This document shows positions 1 through 8,845 of a stretch of 64,000 nucleotides of DNA, piece by piece. Position 1 is the first letter of the stretch. Each line of letters opens with the position of its first letter. Position numbers and translations under genes: made by a program. The DNA comes from Methylosinus sp. PW1 (GTDB taxonomy: Bacteria > Pseudomonadota > Alphaproteobacteria > Rhizobiales > Beijerinckiaceae): contig NZ_JQNK01000009.1 in the NCBI RefSeq assembly GCF_000745215.1, positions 2,108,001-2,172,000 on the forward strand, written 5' to 3'. The notes beneath the pieces are model-generated. The model did no database searches. It was given only the letters and a program-made list of their open reading frames with translations, and was not told the origin of the DNA.

Positions 1-2222
1 ATGATGAGATCGGTTCCGACATTGGAGGTGAGGATGATGAGCGTGTTCTTGAAATCGATGCGCCGGCCCGAGCCGTCCTCCATCTGCCCTTTGTCGAAGA
101 CCTGGAAGAAAATCTCATGCACATCGGGATGCGCTTTCTCGATCTCGTCGAGCAGCACGACGCTATAGGGCTTGCGACGCACCGCCTCGGTGAGGCGGCC
201 GCCCTCGCCATAGCCGACATAGCCGGGAGGCGCGCCCTTCAGCGTGGAGACCGTGTGCGCCTCCTGAAACTCCGACATGTTGATGGTGATGATATTCTGC
301 TCACCGCCATAAATGGCCTCGGCGAGCGCTAAGGCCGTCTCCGTCTTGCCGACGCCAGAGGGGCCGCACAGCATGAACACGCCGATCGGCTTATTGGGAT
401 TGTCGAGCCGCGCGCGATTGGTCTCTATGCGCTTTGAAATCATCGCGAGGCCATGGCTTTGGCCGACGACGCGCTTGTTCAAAATCTCCGGCAGACGAAG
501 GATGTTCTCGATCTCGTCCTTCACCATGCGGCCGACAGGAATGCCGGTCCAATCCGACACGACGGCGGCCACCGCCTGCTCGTCGACATGTGGATAAATG
601 GCGCGCGTCTCGGGGTCGAGCGCGGCCAATGCTCCGAGCTTTTCTTTCAGCTTCGCGCGCTCGCTCTCTTGCGCGCTCTCCACTTCCGTCTGCGCGAGAA
701 TCTCGCGCAGCGAGCGCACCTCGTCGACGATGGATTTCTCGTTGCTCCAAGCGCTCTCCAGCAGGCCGAGCCGGTCCTTCGCCGCGGCGATCGCATCGTC
801 GATCTCATTCACACGCGCGCGTGTGTCGGCGCCGAGATCGCGATCGGCGAGCAGTGCCGCCTTCTCCTGCGCGAGATGGTCGATCTCGACGCGCTTGTCT
901 GCGATGGCGGCGGGCGTCGTCGATTGGCTGATGGCGACGCGCGCGCTCGCCGTGTCGAGCAGGCTCACCGCCTTGTCCGGTAATTGCCGCGCGGGGATGT
1001 AGCGTTGCGACAGCGCGACGGCTGCGGTGATGGCGGCGTCGGAAATGCGCACGCCATGATGCTTCTCCATGGGCGCGAGAATGCCGCGCAACATCGCCGC
1101 CGCGCGCGCGGCGTCCGGCTCGTCGATCTGGATCGGCTGGAATCGCCGCGTCAGCGCCGGGTCCTTCTCGAAATATTGGCGATATTCGCTCCATGTCGTC
1201 GCGGCGATGGTGCGCAGCGTTCCGCGCGCGAGCGCCGGCTTCAGCAGATTGGCGGCGTCGCCCGTGCCGGCCGCGCCGCCGGCGCCGATCAGCGTATGCG
1301 CTTCGTCGATGAAGAGAATGATCGGCTTCGGCGATTTCTGCACCTCGTCGATGACGGAGCGCAGCCGCTGCTCGAACTCGCCCTTCATCGAGGCGCCGGC
1401 TTGCAGCAGGCCGACATCGAGCGCGCGCAGAGTGACGTCGCGCAGCGGCGGCGGCACGTCGCCGGAGACGATCGCCTGCGCGAATCCTTCCACCACCGCC
1501 GTCTTGCCGACGCCGGCCTCGCCGGTGAGGATCGGATTATTCTGCCGCCGACGCATCAGCACATCGACGATTTTTCTGATCTCCTCGTCACGGCCCAATA
1601 TGCGGTCCATCTCGCCGGAGCGCGCGCGCGCGGTCAAATCCTGCGAGAAGCGATCGAGCGCCGTCTGGCCGCGCGTCTCTCCCGCTGCGGCGCCGGCGCC
1701 GCTCGTCGGCGCGAGGCCGCTGCCGTCTATGGGACGCAGATTCTCTTCGTCCGAACGCACGAGAATCTTCTTATGCTCGTCGAGCAGCGCATCGACGGCG
1801 ATCTTGGCGAATTCGCGCGAGACGGCGAGCAGCGCGGCCCGCAGCCGATCCGTCTTCAGCACGCCGACCAGCACATGGCCGGTGCGAATCTGCGCCTCGG
1901 CGAAGAAGAGCGTGGAATAATGCCAGCCGCGATCGAGCGCCTCGATCACCGCGCCGGAATAATAGGGCGTCTCCGTCTGGCTCGGCGTCAGCGCGCCGAT
2001 CGCGCGCTCCACATCGAGAAGCAGCTTGGCGCGATCGAGATTGAAATGATCGGCGATCACATCGACGTCGGAGCCTGTCTTCTCCAGCATATGCAGCAGC
2101 CAATGCGCGAGCTCCACATAACGATTGCCGAGGCTTTTCGCTTGGCGATGCGCTTTGGCGATCGTCTCGAATCCGACGAGATTGAGCTTGCCGGTGACTG
2201 TCTCGAGTCCAATGTCGGTCAT
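1..2222 (-). CDS. clpV: T6SS AAA+ ATPase ClpV/TssH (3' end outside window)
   Basis: ClpV is the cytoplasmic hexameric unfoldase that disassembles the contracted TssB/TssC sheath for re-use. About 740 codons are in the window; family members are usually 850-900 residues, so the C-terminus lies beyond base 1. A Clp-N domain starts the protein (MTDIGLETVTGKL). The first AAA+ module has Walker A GEAGVGKT near residue 234 and Walker B LFIDEAH near 300. The second has GPSGVGKTE near residue 619. The start codon overlaps the tssG stop in an ATGA, so it is the distal gene of the leftward T6SS operon. The ClpV rather than ClpB assignment rests on the N-domain and the operon context. Confidence 0.95.
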   Translation of the reverse strand, partial: MTDIGLETVTGKLNLVGFETIAKAHRQAKSLGNRYVELAHWLLHMLEKTGSDVDVIADHFNLDRAKLLLDVERAIGALTPSQTETPYYSGAVIEALDRGWHYSTLFFAEAQIRTGHVLVGVLKTDRLRAALLAVSREFAKIAVDALLDEHKKILVRSDEENLRPIDGSGLAPTSGAGAAAGETRGQTALDRFSQDLTARARSGEMDRILGRDEEIRKIVDVLMRRRQNNPILTGEAGVGKTAVVEGFAQAIVSGDVPPPLRDVTLRALDVGLLQAGASMKGEFEQRLRSVIDEVQKSPKPIILFIDEAHTLIGAGGAAGTGDAANLLKPALARGTLRTIAATTWSEYRQYFEKDPALTRRFQPIQIDEPDAARAAAMLRGILAPMEKHHGVRISDAAITAAVALSQRYIPARQLPDKAVSLLDTASARVAISQSTTPAAIADKRVEIDHLAQEKAALLADRDLGADTRARVNEIDDAIAAAKDRLGLLESAWSNEKSIVDEVRSLREILAQTEVESAQESERAKLKEKLGALAALDPETRAIYPHVDEQAVAAVVSDWTGIPVGRMVKDEIENILRLPEILNKRVVGQSHGLAMISKRIETNRARLDNPNKPIGVFMLCGPSGVGKTETALALAEAIYGGEQNIITINMSEFQEAHTVSTLKGAPPGYVGYGEGGRLTEAVRRKPYSVVLLDEIEKAHPDVHEIFFQVFDKGQMEDGSGRRIDFKNTLIILTSNVGTDLI

Positions 2223-3430
2223 GGTTTCATCGCCCCCGCTTCGCGTCTGGCTTTTTCGCGCTCATGCCTCTTGCGCTCCGCAGGCTGGAAGCGCGCATCG
2301 GCCCGATAGCCGTCTTTCCTCGATGCATTTTCGTCGACGAGCCAGCTCGTCCAGCCGAGCCGCCCGCCGCCCGCCGGCCCCGCGGCGGAATCGGATGTGA
2401 GCCGAATGGGCTCGACGCAGCGCGCCGGCACGGCGAGCTCGACATCCCAATCGATCTCGTCGCCGACATAAAAAAACAAAATATCGACGAGCCGATCGCA
2501 ATCGTCGCCGACCGGCAGGAATTTGCGATATTGCGCCATATCGGCGACGTAGAGCCGCACGCGAATCTTGTCCTGCACGCTGAAGGAGGCGGCGCCGACG
2601 AGGAAATCCACGCCGAGCGTGCTGTTGCGTCCGCCGAGATGCGAACGCTCGCGCGCGTCGAACTCCAGCCAGGAGCCGATGAATTCGTCGATCTCCGTCT
2701 CGACGCGCAACATGCCGCGAATGGCTTGGCGCAGACGCGAGGCGGATTTCACCTGCGGGCCGAGCAGGCCCGCATAGAGCCCGACGCCCTGCGGTATGAA
2801 GCTCTCGCGACGCGCGCCGTCATGCTTCGCCGGCGTCGTGTCGAAGGCCTGCGAGCCGACGCCGACCATGGAGGTCACATAGGCGCCGAAGCGGTCATAT
2901 TCCGGCCGGTCCGCCTGCACGATGGGACGCGCATCGGCCCAGGCGCGGAAGAACAATTGGATGAAGCGATTGTTGAAGAGATCGAGGAAATGGATGAAAG
3001 ACAAATCCTCCGCCTGCGCATAGGCGAAAGCTTCCTCTGTCAGATGATAGGGCAGCGGCCCCTGCGGGCCGAGCAGGCCGAGAAAGGCCGAGACGATATG
3101 CACGCGATCGGCCGGCGTCTGCGCCCGCGCAATGACGTCGGCGGGCGGAAGCGGCCTGTTCCAGCGCGGCGCGATCTCACGCAGCGTCGAGCCTGGAAAC
3201 GCCATCCACGGCTCCTGCCCGAAGGAGACGGCGACCTCGCGCGCGAATTGCTCCGAGCCGAGCCGCACGATCTCGTCGCGGCGCGTGGCGCTGTCGCCGA
3301 TACGCGGACGCGGCTGCGCGAACACGCTGTCGCCCTCGAGCCGCTGGCCGAGGCTGCGCTCGACGCGGCGCATCATGTCGAGAAAATCATGGCGCCAGGG
3401 CTCGCGCCGCATTTTTTCGAAATAGCTCAA
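2219..3430 (-). CDS. tssG: T6SS baseplate component TssG (ImpH/VasB)
   Basis: TssG forms the baseplate wedge with TssF, TssE and TssK in the cytoplasm under the membrane complex. The protein (403 aa from the chosen start) shows the family opening (MRREPWRHDFLDMMRRVERS) and the ImpH/DUF1305 body. I chose a TTG start at 3430 that overlaps the tssF stop (TTGA) and lies a few bases behind a GGAGGG ribosome site. The alternative ATG at 3412 gives 397 aa but sits about 20 bases from any such site. The open frame continues upstream inside tssF, but that part is out of frame with tssF and is not coding. The stop overlaps the clpV start. Confidence 0.93.
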   Translation of the reverse strand: MSYFEKMRREPWRHDFLDMMRRVERSLGQRLEGDSVFAQPRPRIGDSATRRDEIVRLGSEQFAREVAVSFGQEPWMAFPGSTLREIAPRWNRPLPPADVIARAQTPADRVHIVSAFLGLLGPQGPLPYHLTEEAFAYAQAEDLSFIHFLDLFNNRFIQLFFRAWADARPIVQADRPEYDRFGAYVTSMVGVGSQAFDTTPAKHDGARRESFIPQGVGLYAGLLGPQVKSASRLRQAIRGMLRVETEIDEFIGSWLEFDARERSHLGGRNSTLGVDFLVGAASFSVQDKIRVRLYVADMAQYRKFLPVGDDCDRLVDILFFYVGDEIDWDVELAVPARCVEPIRLTSDSAAGPAGGGRLGWTSWLVDENASRKDGYRADARFQPAERKRHEREKARREAGAMKP

Positions 3431-5391
3431 AGCGCCCTCCGCGCGCCGAGCCTCGCCGGCCAGCGCATGATCTCGCCGCGCTCGGTCGTTCGCAGAACGA
3501 GCTGGGTGAAATGATTGAAGGCGGCATATTCGCAATAGAAGCGATCGAGGATCGCGCCGAGCAGAAAGGCGCCGGTTCCTTCGAAGGCCTTCTCGTCCAG
3601 CGTGACGGTCACTTCCGTGCCGCGCGCCGGACCGACGCCGCCGCCGCAACGAATGCGCCGCACGACGGGCCGGCTGTCCACCGACAGCACGCCGCGCACG
3701 CGCCTCTCGCCGGCGGCGTCATTGGGCTCGGTGAAGGTCGTCAAAATCTCGCGCAGCGCGCGGGCGTTGTCGCCCGCCTCGCGCTCCGTGAGGCCGAGAT
3801 GATTGAGGCTCAGCATATTGATGAGCCGCCAGGAGACGGTCCCCATATGCGCGGTCTCGGCGCGGCGTCGCTGATAGGAGACGAGCGGCTCGCCCGGCCG
3901 CGTCGGGCCGGCGACGCAAACGAGGTCGAGCTCGACATCGTCGGCAAGGCGAAAATCGACGCGGTTCTGGCCGATCGGCAGATGCTCGGGCAAATGGCGA
4001 TTGGAGCAGAGCGCGCGAATGCTCAGCTCCGCAACCCCGATGTTCTCGTCCAGCGCGCCGGTGTCGCTCAGCGAAATGAAAAGATCCGTGCCGAAATAAT
4101 CGCCCGCTGGCCCGTAGCGCTTCTCCTCGATCGTGCGTCGGCGCGGCGCGCGGCGGATGGTGTATTGCAGCGCGTTCTTCTCGCGCAGATCGGTCGAGGA
4201 GGCGTAGAGCGGCCGCACCGGGCGCTTTTCGACGCTGCCGGGAAAATGCGCGAAGACGTCGATGAGCCGATGCGGCTCATAATCGAGATAGCGGCTCTTG
4301 TCGGGCACGACATGATATTCGTGCCGATTGGCTTTGATGGAGACGCGATCGGTCGCCATCTCGAAGAGATTGACCGCCGGCGCCGCATAGAGCGCGAACA
4401 TGTCCTTCTGCACGCTGGCGGCCAGCGCGCTATTGACCTCGTCGAAGCCGAAGACGATGTCGATGACACGCGAGGGCAGGCGGCTCGTCACCTTCTCGCG
4501 ATCGAGCGCGAGCTCGAAGCCGAGAAACTTGCGCGAGAACATGAAATACTCATGCAGCAGATCGAAGCCGCGGAAGATGCGATCGTCGCGCGGCAGCAGC
4601 GATTCCTGCTCATCCATGCCGAGCTGACGAAGACAGTCCTTCGGCGCCTCTATGACGGTGGCGTCATTATTGGCGTCGACGTAACGAAACCACACGCCCG
4701 TGCAATGGCCGAAGATCTGCTCATAGATCGCATTGGCGTGCGCCTCGGCGCCGGCGAGATGGAAGGGCAGCTCCGTCGCCTTATTGTCGCTGAACAACGA
4801 CCAGGGCTGCGGCGGCGCGGCCTTTTCGCGCGCGTCATCGGCTGGGTCCGACGTCGCGGCGACGACGAGCGTGATGCGCATGCCGGCGACGGTCTCGCGG
4901 CGCACATTGATCTTGAGCGGCTGCAGCGCGGCGGCGCTGGTGAAATATTCGGCGGATTTTATGTAGAAGGGCCATAGTCGGATCGGCGCCGTCAGCGTGT
5001 AGCGGCAGGCGATCTCCTTATCGGCCTCGAGATAGGCAGCGTCGATCTGCGCGCCGCGCGGAAACAGGCGTCCGTCGGCGAGCGCGGAGTCGCCGTATTT
5101 CGGCAGCGCCTTCACCAGCATGGCGGAGGGCGTCGGCGCGAGATAATGCGGAACCAGCTGCTCGAGGAGATTATTGGCGAATTCGGGAAACTCGTGCTTG
5201 ATCTTCAATTGCACGCGCGCGGCGAGAAAAGCGGCGCCTTCCAATAGGCCTGCGGCCATGGGATCGGTGCGGTCGCGAATGAGGCCGCCGAGACGCTTGG
5301 CGATCTCGGGATATTCTTCCGCGAATTCGGCGGCGTGCTCGTAGAAGAGATCGAGCTCGCGATTATAGAGATCGAGGAATTCGCGGTTCAT
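3427..5391 (-). CDS. tssF: T6SS baseplate component TssF (ImpG/VasA)
   Basis: TssF is the largest wedge protein of the T6SS baseplate and contacts the VgrG hub and TssK. The 654-residue length is usual for the family. The start MNREFLDLYNRELDLFYEHA is the characteristic TssF opening, followed by the EEYPEIAKRLG motif. No signal peptide or membrane segment is seen, as expected for a cytoplasmic protein. It lies 3 bases downstream of tssE and overlaps the tssG start, which implies translational coupling. Product assignment is secure from family-wide conservation and operon position. Confidence 0.96.
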   Translation of the reverse strand: MNREFLDLYNRELDLFYEHAAEFAEEYPEIAKRLGGLIRDRTDPMAAGLLEGAAFLAARVQLKIKHEFPEFANNLLEQLVPHYLAPTPSAMLVKALPKYGDSALADGRLFPRGAQIDAAYLEADKEIACRYTLTAPIRLWPFYIKSAEYFTSAAALQPLKINVRRETVAGMRITLVVAATSDPADDAREKAAPPQPWSLFSDNKATELPFHLAGAEAHANAIYEQIFGHCTGVWFRYVDANNDATVIEAPKDCLRQLGMDEQESLLPRDDRIFRGFDLLHEYFMFSRKFLGFELALDREKVTSRLPSRVIDIVFGFDEVNSALAASVQKDMFALYAAPAVNLFEMATDRVSIKANRHEYHVVPDKSRYLDYEPHRLIDVFAHFPGSVEKRPVRPLYASSTDLREKNALQYTIRRAPRRRTIEEKRYGPAGDYFGTDLFISLSDTGALDENIGVAELSIRALCSNRHLPEHLPIGQNRVDFRLADDVELDLVCVAGPTRPGEPLVSYQRRRAETAHMGTVSWRLINMLSLNHLGLTEREAGDNARALREILTTFTEPNDAAGERRVRGVLSVDSRPVVRRIRCGGGVGPARGTEVTVTLDEKAFEGTGAFLLGAILDRFYCEYAAFNHFTQLVLRTTERGEIMRWPARLGARRAL

Positions 5392-5394
5392 CGC

Positions 5395-5970
5395 TCAGCG
5401 CCGCGCAAGATGCAGCTTGCCGGTCGTTTCCTCGAATTTTGCGACGAACTCGATGGGAACGTTCAGCGGCTGGCAGAGGAGATGGCCGTCGACGATATAA
5501 CGAATCTCCTGCAACGCCTCCGGCGAGCGGTCGCGCGTGACGCGCACCGAGCCGGGAACGAGGCGCGGCTCATATTGCTTCAGCACAGCGATGATCTCGC
5601 CATGAAGATCGCGGGCCTCCAGCTCGTCCATGGTGCGATTGGCGAGATCGGGGAAGCCGTAATTGAGGATGGAGCCGCGCACGCGCGCGAAGGACGAAAG
5701 ATCGATCGTCGAATCCATCGAGACATGATTCATCAGCGCGGCGACGTCGTGCTCGACCTCCGCCTTCAGCTCCTGCTCATTGATGGGGGCGCGTTGCGGC
5801 CGCGTCTTGCGCTCCGCCTCCGGCGTTCCGCCCTCGCGGGCGAGCGTCTGGCGCTTCGCCGACTCGCGCGCCTGCTCGCGGCGGTCGCGATGCGCGGCGC
5901 GAAACACATGCATGAGAGGGGGGCTGAGCCGGTCCGCCGGGCGAACGCTCGTCGTCGTCGAGGAGGTCAT
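5395..5970 (-). CDS. tssE: T6SS baseplate component TssE (gp25-like)
   Basis: TssE is the homologue of phage T4 gp25, a wedge protein that nucleates sheath assembly on the baseplate. The protein is 191 aa. The gp25-like fold occupies roughly residues 75-185, with the conserved stretch SILNYGFPDLANRTMDE and, further on, ALQEIRYIVDGHL. The first 70 residues are a charged, low-complexity extension rich in Arg, Glu and Ala. The family is commonly 130-180 aa, so the N-terminus is slightly long. It lies between hcp and tssF, with a 94-base gap after hcp and a 3-base gap before tssF. Confidence 0.94.
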   Translation of the reverse strand: MTSSTTTSVRPADRLSPPLMHVFRAAHRDRREQARESAKRQTLAREGGTPEAERKTRPQRAPINEQELKAEVEHDVAALMNHVSMDSTIDLSSFARVRGSILNYGFPDLANRTMDELEARDLHGEIIAVLKQYEPRLVPGSVRVTRDRSPEALQEIRYIVDGHLLCQPLNVPIEFVAKFEETTGKLHLARR

Positions 5971-6064
5971 TGAGCTTTTCCCGCGCGGCCTCGCGTAGCG
6001 GCGAGCGATGCGACCGACGGTCGGCGGCCTCGTCGCGCGAGCGCCGCCGACACGTCATTCATTG

Positions 6065-6547
6065 TCAGAACGATTTGTTCTCTTTCACATTGTAGCCGCC
6101 GCTGATGCTGGGCTCCAGCGAGCCGTCGGCCTTTTGCGGGCTGTATTCCAGCTTCACCTTGGTGAAGTTGAGCGTGAAGCTCTCCGACGGCACCGCGCCG
6201 CTGTGGCCGTCGCTGTGATAGGAGGTGATGAACACATCGTTGAGCGTGATCTTGAGATATTCCTGCTGGCCGCCGCCGGCCTTGCGGACGGTGATCAGCG
6301 CCTCGTCGAAATGCTTGCCCTCGGCGGTGAATTTGAGCAGGTTCGGCGTGGATTTGTCGACGGATTTGGTGAAATGCAGATCCTGGAAATCCGCCTTGCC
6401 GGCGCCGGCGCCGCCGCCGTGACCCGAGGTGCCCTGATTGGTCACGCCGAATCCATAGCTCGAGATTTCGATCTCGCCCTTGTGCTTGCTGTCGGAGGAT
6501 TCGCCTTCGACCTTGGAAGTGAACTTGAGAAAAATATCGGTCGCCAT
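6065..6547 (-). CDS. hcp: T6SS tube protein Hcp (TssD)
   Basis: Hcp forms stacked hexameric rings that make the inner tube propelled out of the cell, and it also carries small cargo. The 160-residue length and the motifs MATDIFLKF, GEIEISSYGFGV, DLHFTKSVDKSTPNLL and the C-terminal NFTKVKLEY are those of Hcp. A glycine-rich loop (GHGGGAGAGK) follows the second strand, as in many family members. The stand-alone position between tssC and tssE, with 71- and 94-base spacers, would allow separate expression. High-level expression is expected for this family but is not shown here. Confidence 0.96.
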   Translation of the reverse strand: MATDIFLKFTSKVEGESSDSKHKGEIEISSYGFGVTNQGTSGHGGGAGAGKADFQDLHFTKSVDKSTPNLLKFTAEGKHFDEALITVRKAGGGQQEYLKITLNDVFITSYHSDGHSGAVPSESFTLNFTKVKLEYSPQKADGSLEPSISGGYNVKENKSF

Positions 6548-6618
6548 TGTCTATATCCTTTGATCGGGTTCGAAAGATCGATGCATGAAATCGCTTTTTC
6601 GCGATCCTCTCCGTCTTC

Positions 6619-8142
6619 CTATTTGATCGGGAGACGGGACACGAGGCGCATTCCGATATTCATGCCTTCCAGCTGATAATGGGGCCGCAACTCGAATGTC
6701 GCGGAATAATATCCTGGATTTTCCTCATTCGGGACGATGGTGATCTTCGCGCCGGCGAGAGGCTTCTTGCGCTTGACCTCGTCGGACGAATTGGTCGGGT
6801 CGCCGTCGACATATTGGACGATCCAGTTCTGCAACCATCTCTGCAGCTCCTCCTTCTCCTTGGTGGAGCCAATCTTATCGCGCACCATGACCTTCAAATA
6901 ATGTGCGAAACGACACACCGCGAACATGTAAGGAAGGCGCGCCGCGAGATTGCTGGAGGCGGTGGCGTCCGGATCATTGTTGTATTCCTTCGGACGCGCC
7001 AGCGATTGCGCGCCGATGAACACCGCGCGATCGGTGTTCTTGCGATGGATGAGCGGCATCAGCCCGGCCTTGGCCAGCTCCGCCTCGCGGCGGTCGCTGA
7101 TGGCGATCTCCGTCGGGCATTTGAGATCGACGCCGCCATCGTCGGTCGGGAAAGTATGCGTCGGCAAATCCTCGACCTCGCCGCCCGATTCGACGCCGCG
7201 AATGCGCGAGCACCAGCCATGGTCCTTGAAGGCGCGGGTGATGTTCGCCGCCATCGCATAGGCGGAGTTCATCCAGGCGTAATTCTCGCCCTTGTGGCCG
7301 TCGGTGTCTTCCTCGAAGCCGAATTCCTCCACCGGCTCGGACGCGGCGCCGTAAGGCAGGCGCGCCAGCACGCGCGGCAGAGTGAGGCCGAGATATTTGG
7401 CGTCCTCCGAATCGCGCAGGCTCTTCCAGGCGGCGTATTCCGGCGTGTCGAACACCTTGCCGATGTCGCGCGGATTGGACAGCTCGTTCCAGCTGTCCAT
7501 GCGCATCAGGCTCGGATCGGCGGCGGTGATGAAAGGCGCATGGGCGGCCGCGGCGATCTTGCTGAGATCGCGCAGCAGCTGCACATCGGTCGGATGATGG
7601 CTGAAATAATAGTCGCCGACGAGCGCGCCATAAGGCTGGCCGCCGAGCTGGCCATATTCCTCCTCATAGACTCGCTTGAACAGCTCGCTCTGGTCCCATT
7701 TCGCTTTTGGGTAGTCCTTCAGATGCTGATAGAGCTCGGTCTTGGAGATGTTCAGCACACGAATCTTCAGCGTCGCATCCGTCTCCGAGCTGTAGACGAG
7801 ATGATGCAGCCCGCGCCAGGCGCTCTCGATCTTCTGGAACTCCTCGGCGTGGATGATCTCGTTGAGCTGGGCCGTCAGCTTCTCGTCGATGGAGGCGATC
7901 AGCCGCTCGATCGTGTCGAGCACATCGTCCTTGATGACGGCGTCCGTGTTGGACAACGCCTGATTGACAAAGATGGAGATCGCGTCCTGGACGCGCGCAT
8001 TCTGCTCCTTGGCCGCCGATTCGTCCTTCGGCGGCTTGAAACTCTGCTTCAGCGATTGCAGAAATTCGTCGAGTTCGCCGCCCGTCGTGGCGACAGCGGC
8101 TTCGGTCTGTGTGAGCTCTGTGGTCACTTGCGCCTCGCTCAT
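6619..8142 (-). CDS. tssC: T6SS contractile sheath large subunit TssC (VipB/EvpB)
   Basis: TssC pairs with TssB to build the contractile sheath around the Hcp tube. It is 507 aa, normal for VipB. Family motifs are plain: AEEFQKIESAWRGLHHLV, then SELFKRVYEEEYGQLGG and LGLTLPRVLARLPYG, and near the C-terminus FELRPHYQLEGMNIGMRLVS. The start overlaps the tssB stop by 4 bases (ATGA), as expected for two subunits made in equal amounts. There are no membrane segments. Function follows from family conservation and the neighbours on both sides. Confidence 0.97.
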   Translation of the reverse strand: MSEAQVTTELTQTEAAVATTGGELDEFLQSLKQSFKPPKDESAAKEQNARVQDAISIFVNQALSNTDAVIKDDVLDTIERLIASIDEKLTAQLNEIIHAEEFQKIESAWRGLHHLVYSSETDATLKIRVLNISKTELYQHLKDYPKAKWDQSELFKRVYEEEYGQLGGQPYGALVGDYYFSHHPTDVQLLRDLSKIAAAAHAPFITAADPSLMRMDSWNELSNPRDIGKVFDTPEYAAWKSLRDSEDAKYLGLTLPRVLARLPYGAASEPVEEFGFEEDTDGHKGENYAWMNSAYAMAANITRAFKDHGWCSRIRGVESGGEVEDLPTHTFPTDDGGVDLKCPTEIAISDRREAELAKAGLMPLIHRKNTDRAVFIGAQSLARPKEYNNDPDATASSNLAARLPYMFAVCRFAHYLKVMVRDKIGSTKEKEELQRWLQNWIVQYVDGDPTNSSDEVKRKKPLAGAKITIVPNEENPGYYSATFELRPHYQLEGMNIGMRLVSRLPIK

Positions 8143-8678
8143 TTGTCGCCCGATCGGGTCGCAGAGAGGAATTCCTTGAGCGCTTCCATCTTTTGCGGGT
8201 CCTTCAGCAGAGCCCGCAATTGCTGGTTGGCGGCATCCTTGCCGTCCATATAGACGCGCAGATTGGCGAGCTTTTGCCGCGCCTCGAGCAGCTCGGCGAG
8301 CACCGGCACCTGCTTGGCGACGGCGGCGGGACTGAAATCGGCCATGCTCTTGAAATCGAGCTTCACGCTCAGCTTCTCGCCCGGCTGATCGGAGAGCTTG
8401 TTGTCGACATGGAAGCTGACGCCCGGACGAACGCCATGCTCTGAGCTCATGCGCTCGTCGAAATTATCCATGTCGAACTCGACGAACTTGCGGGTCGCCG
8501 CAGTGCCCTTGTCGAAGTCTTCCTTGCCATGGCCGGGCGAGTTGCCGGAGAGATCGGCCAGCACGCCCATCACGAAGGGAAGCTCGACCTTCTCGTCGGC
8601 GGTCGGATCGACATATTCGATTTGAACTCGCGGGGGGCGATTGCGCGCGATGAATTTCTGCCCACTCATCTTCGCCAT
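8139..8678 (-). CDS. tssB: T6SS contractile sheath small subunit TssB (VipA)
   Basis: TssB is the small sheath subunit whose C-terminal helix is held by TssC and recognised by ClpV during recycling. The 179-residue protein carries the VipA signature RVQIEYVD and the strand KVELPFVMGVLADLSG. I chose the ATG at 8678, nine bases behind AAGGA. A TTG two codons further upstream would sit only three bases from that site. It is separated from tssA by a 167-base non-coding gap holding a candidate promoter, and it is translationally coupled to tssC. Confidence 0.96.
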   Translation of the reverse strand: MAKMSGQKFIARNRPPRVQIEYVDPTADEKVELPFVMGVLADLSGNSPGHGKEDFDKGTAATRKFVEFDMDNFDERMSSEHGVRPGVSFHVDNKLSDQPGEKLSVKLDFKSMADFSPAAVAKQVPVLAELLEARQKLANLRVYMDGKDAANQQLRALLKDPQKMEALKEFLSATRSGDK

Positions 8679-8705
8679 ATACAATTATCCTTTATGAATT
8701 CGCGA

Positions 8706-8735
8706 TAGAGAAGCCGAGCATCGCGAAACTGTCAA
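8706..8735 (-). promoter_or_regulatory. candidate promoter for tssB-tssC-hcp-tssEFG-clpV
   Basis: On the minus strand a perfect -35 box TTGACA (8730-8735) is followed after 18 bases by TCTCTA (8706-8711), about 28 bases before the tssB ATG. The 167-base gap between tssA and tssB would be odd in an otherwise tightly packed operon unless it held a control region. The -10 match is only partial and no transcription start is known, so this is a prediction. Confidence 0.4.
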
Positions 8736-8845
8736 GCCGTGGACGCGCCGAGTCGGCTCGTGTTCGCGCTGCCCTCCGTATACTCGTCGAACCGCTTAAA
8801 ATCGCTGTGTGATGGCGCACACTCGTGTCAATCTTACGACGGCCG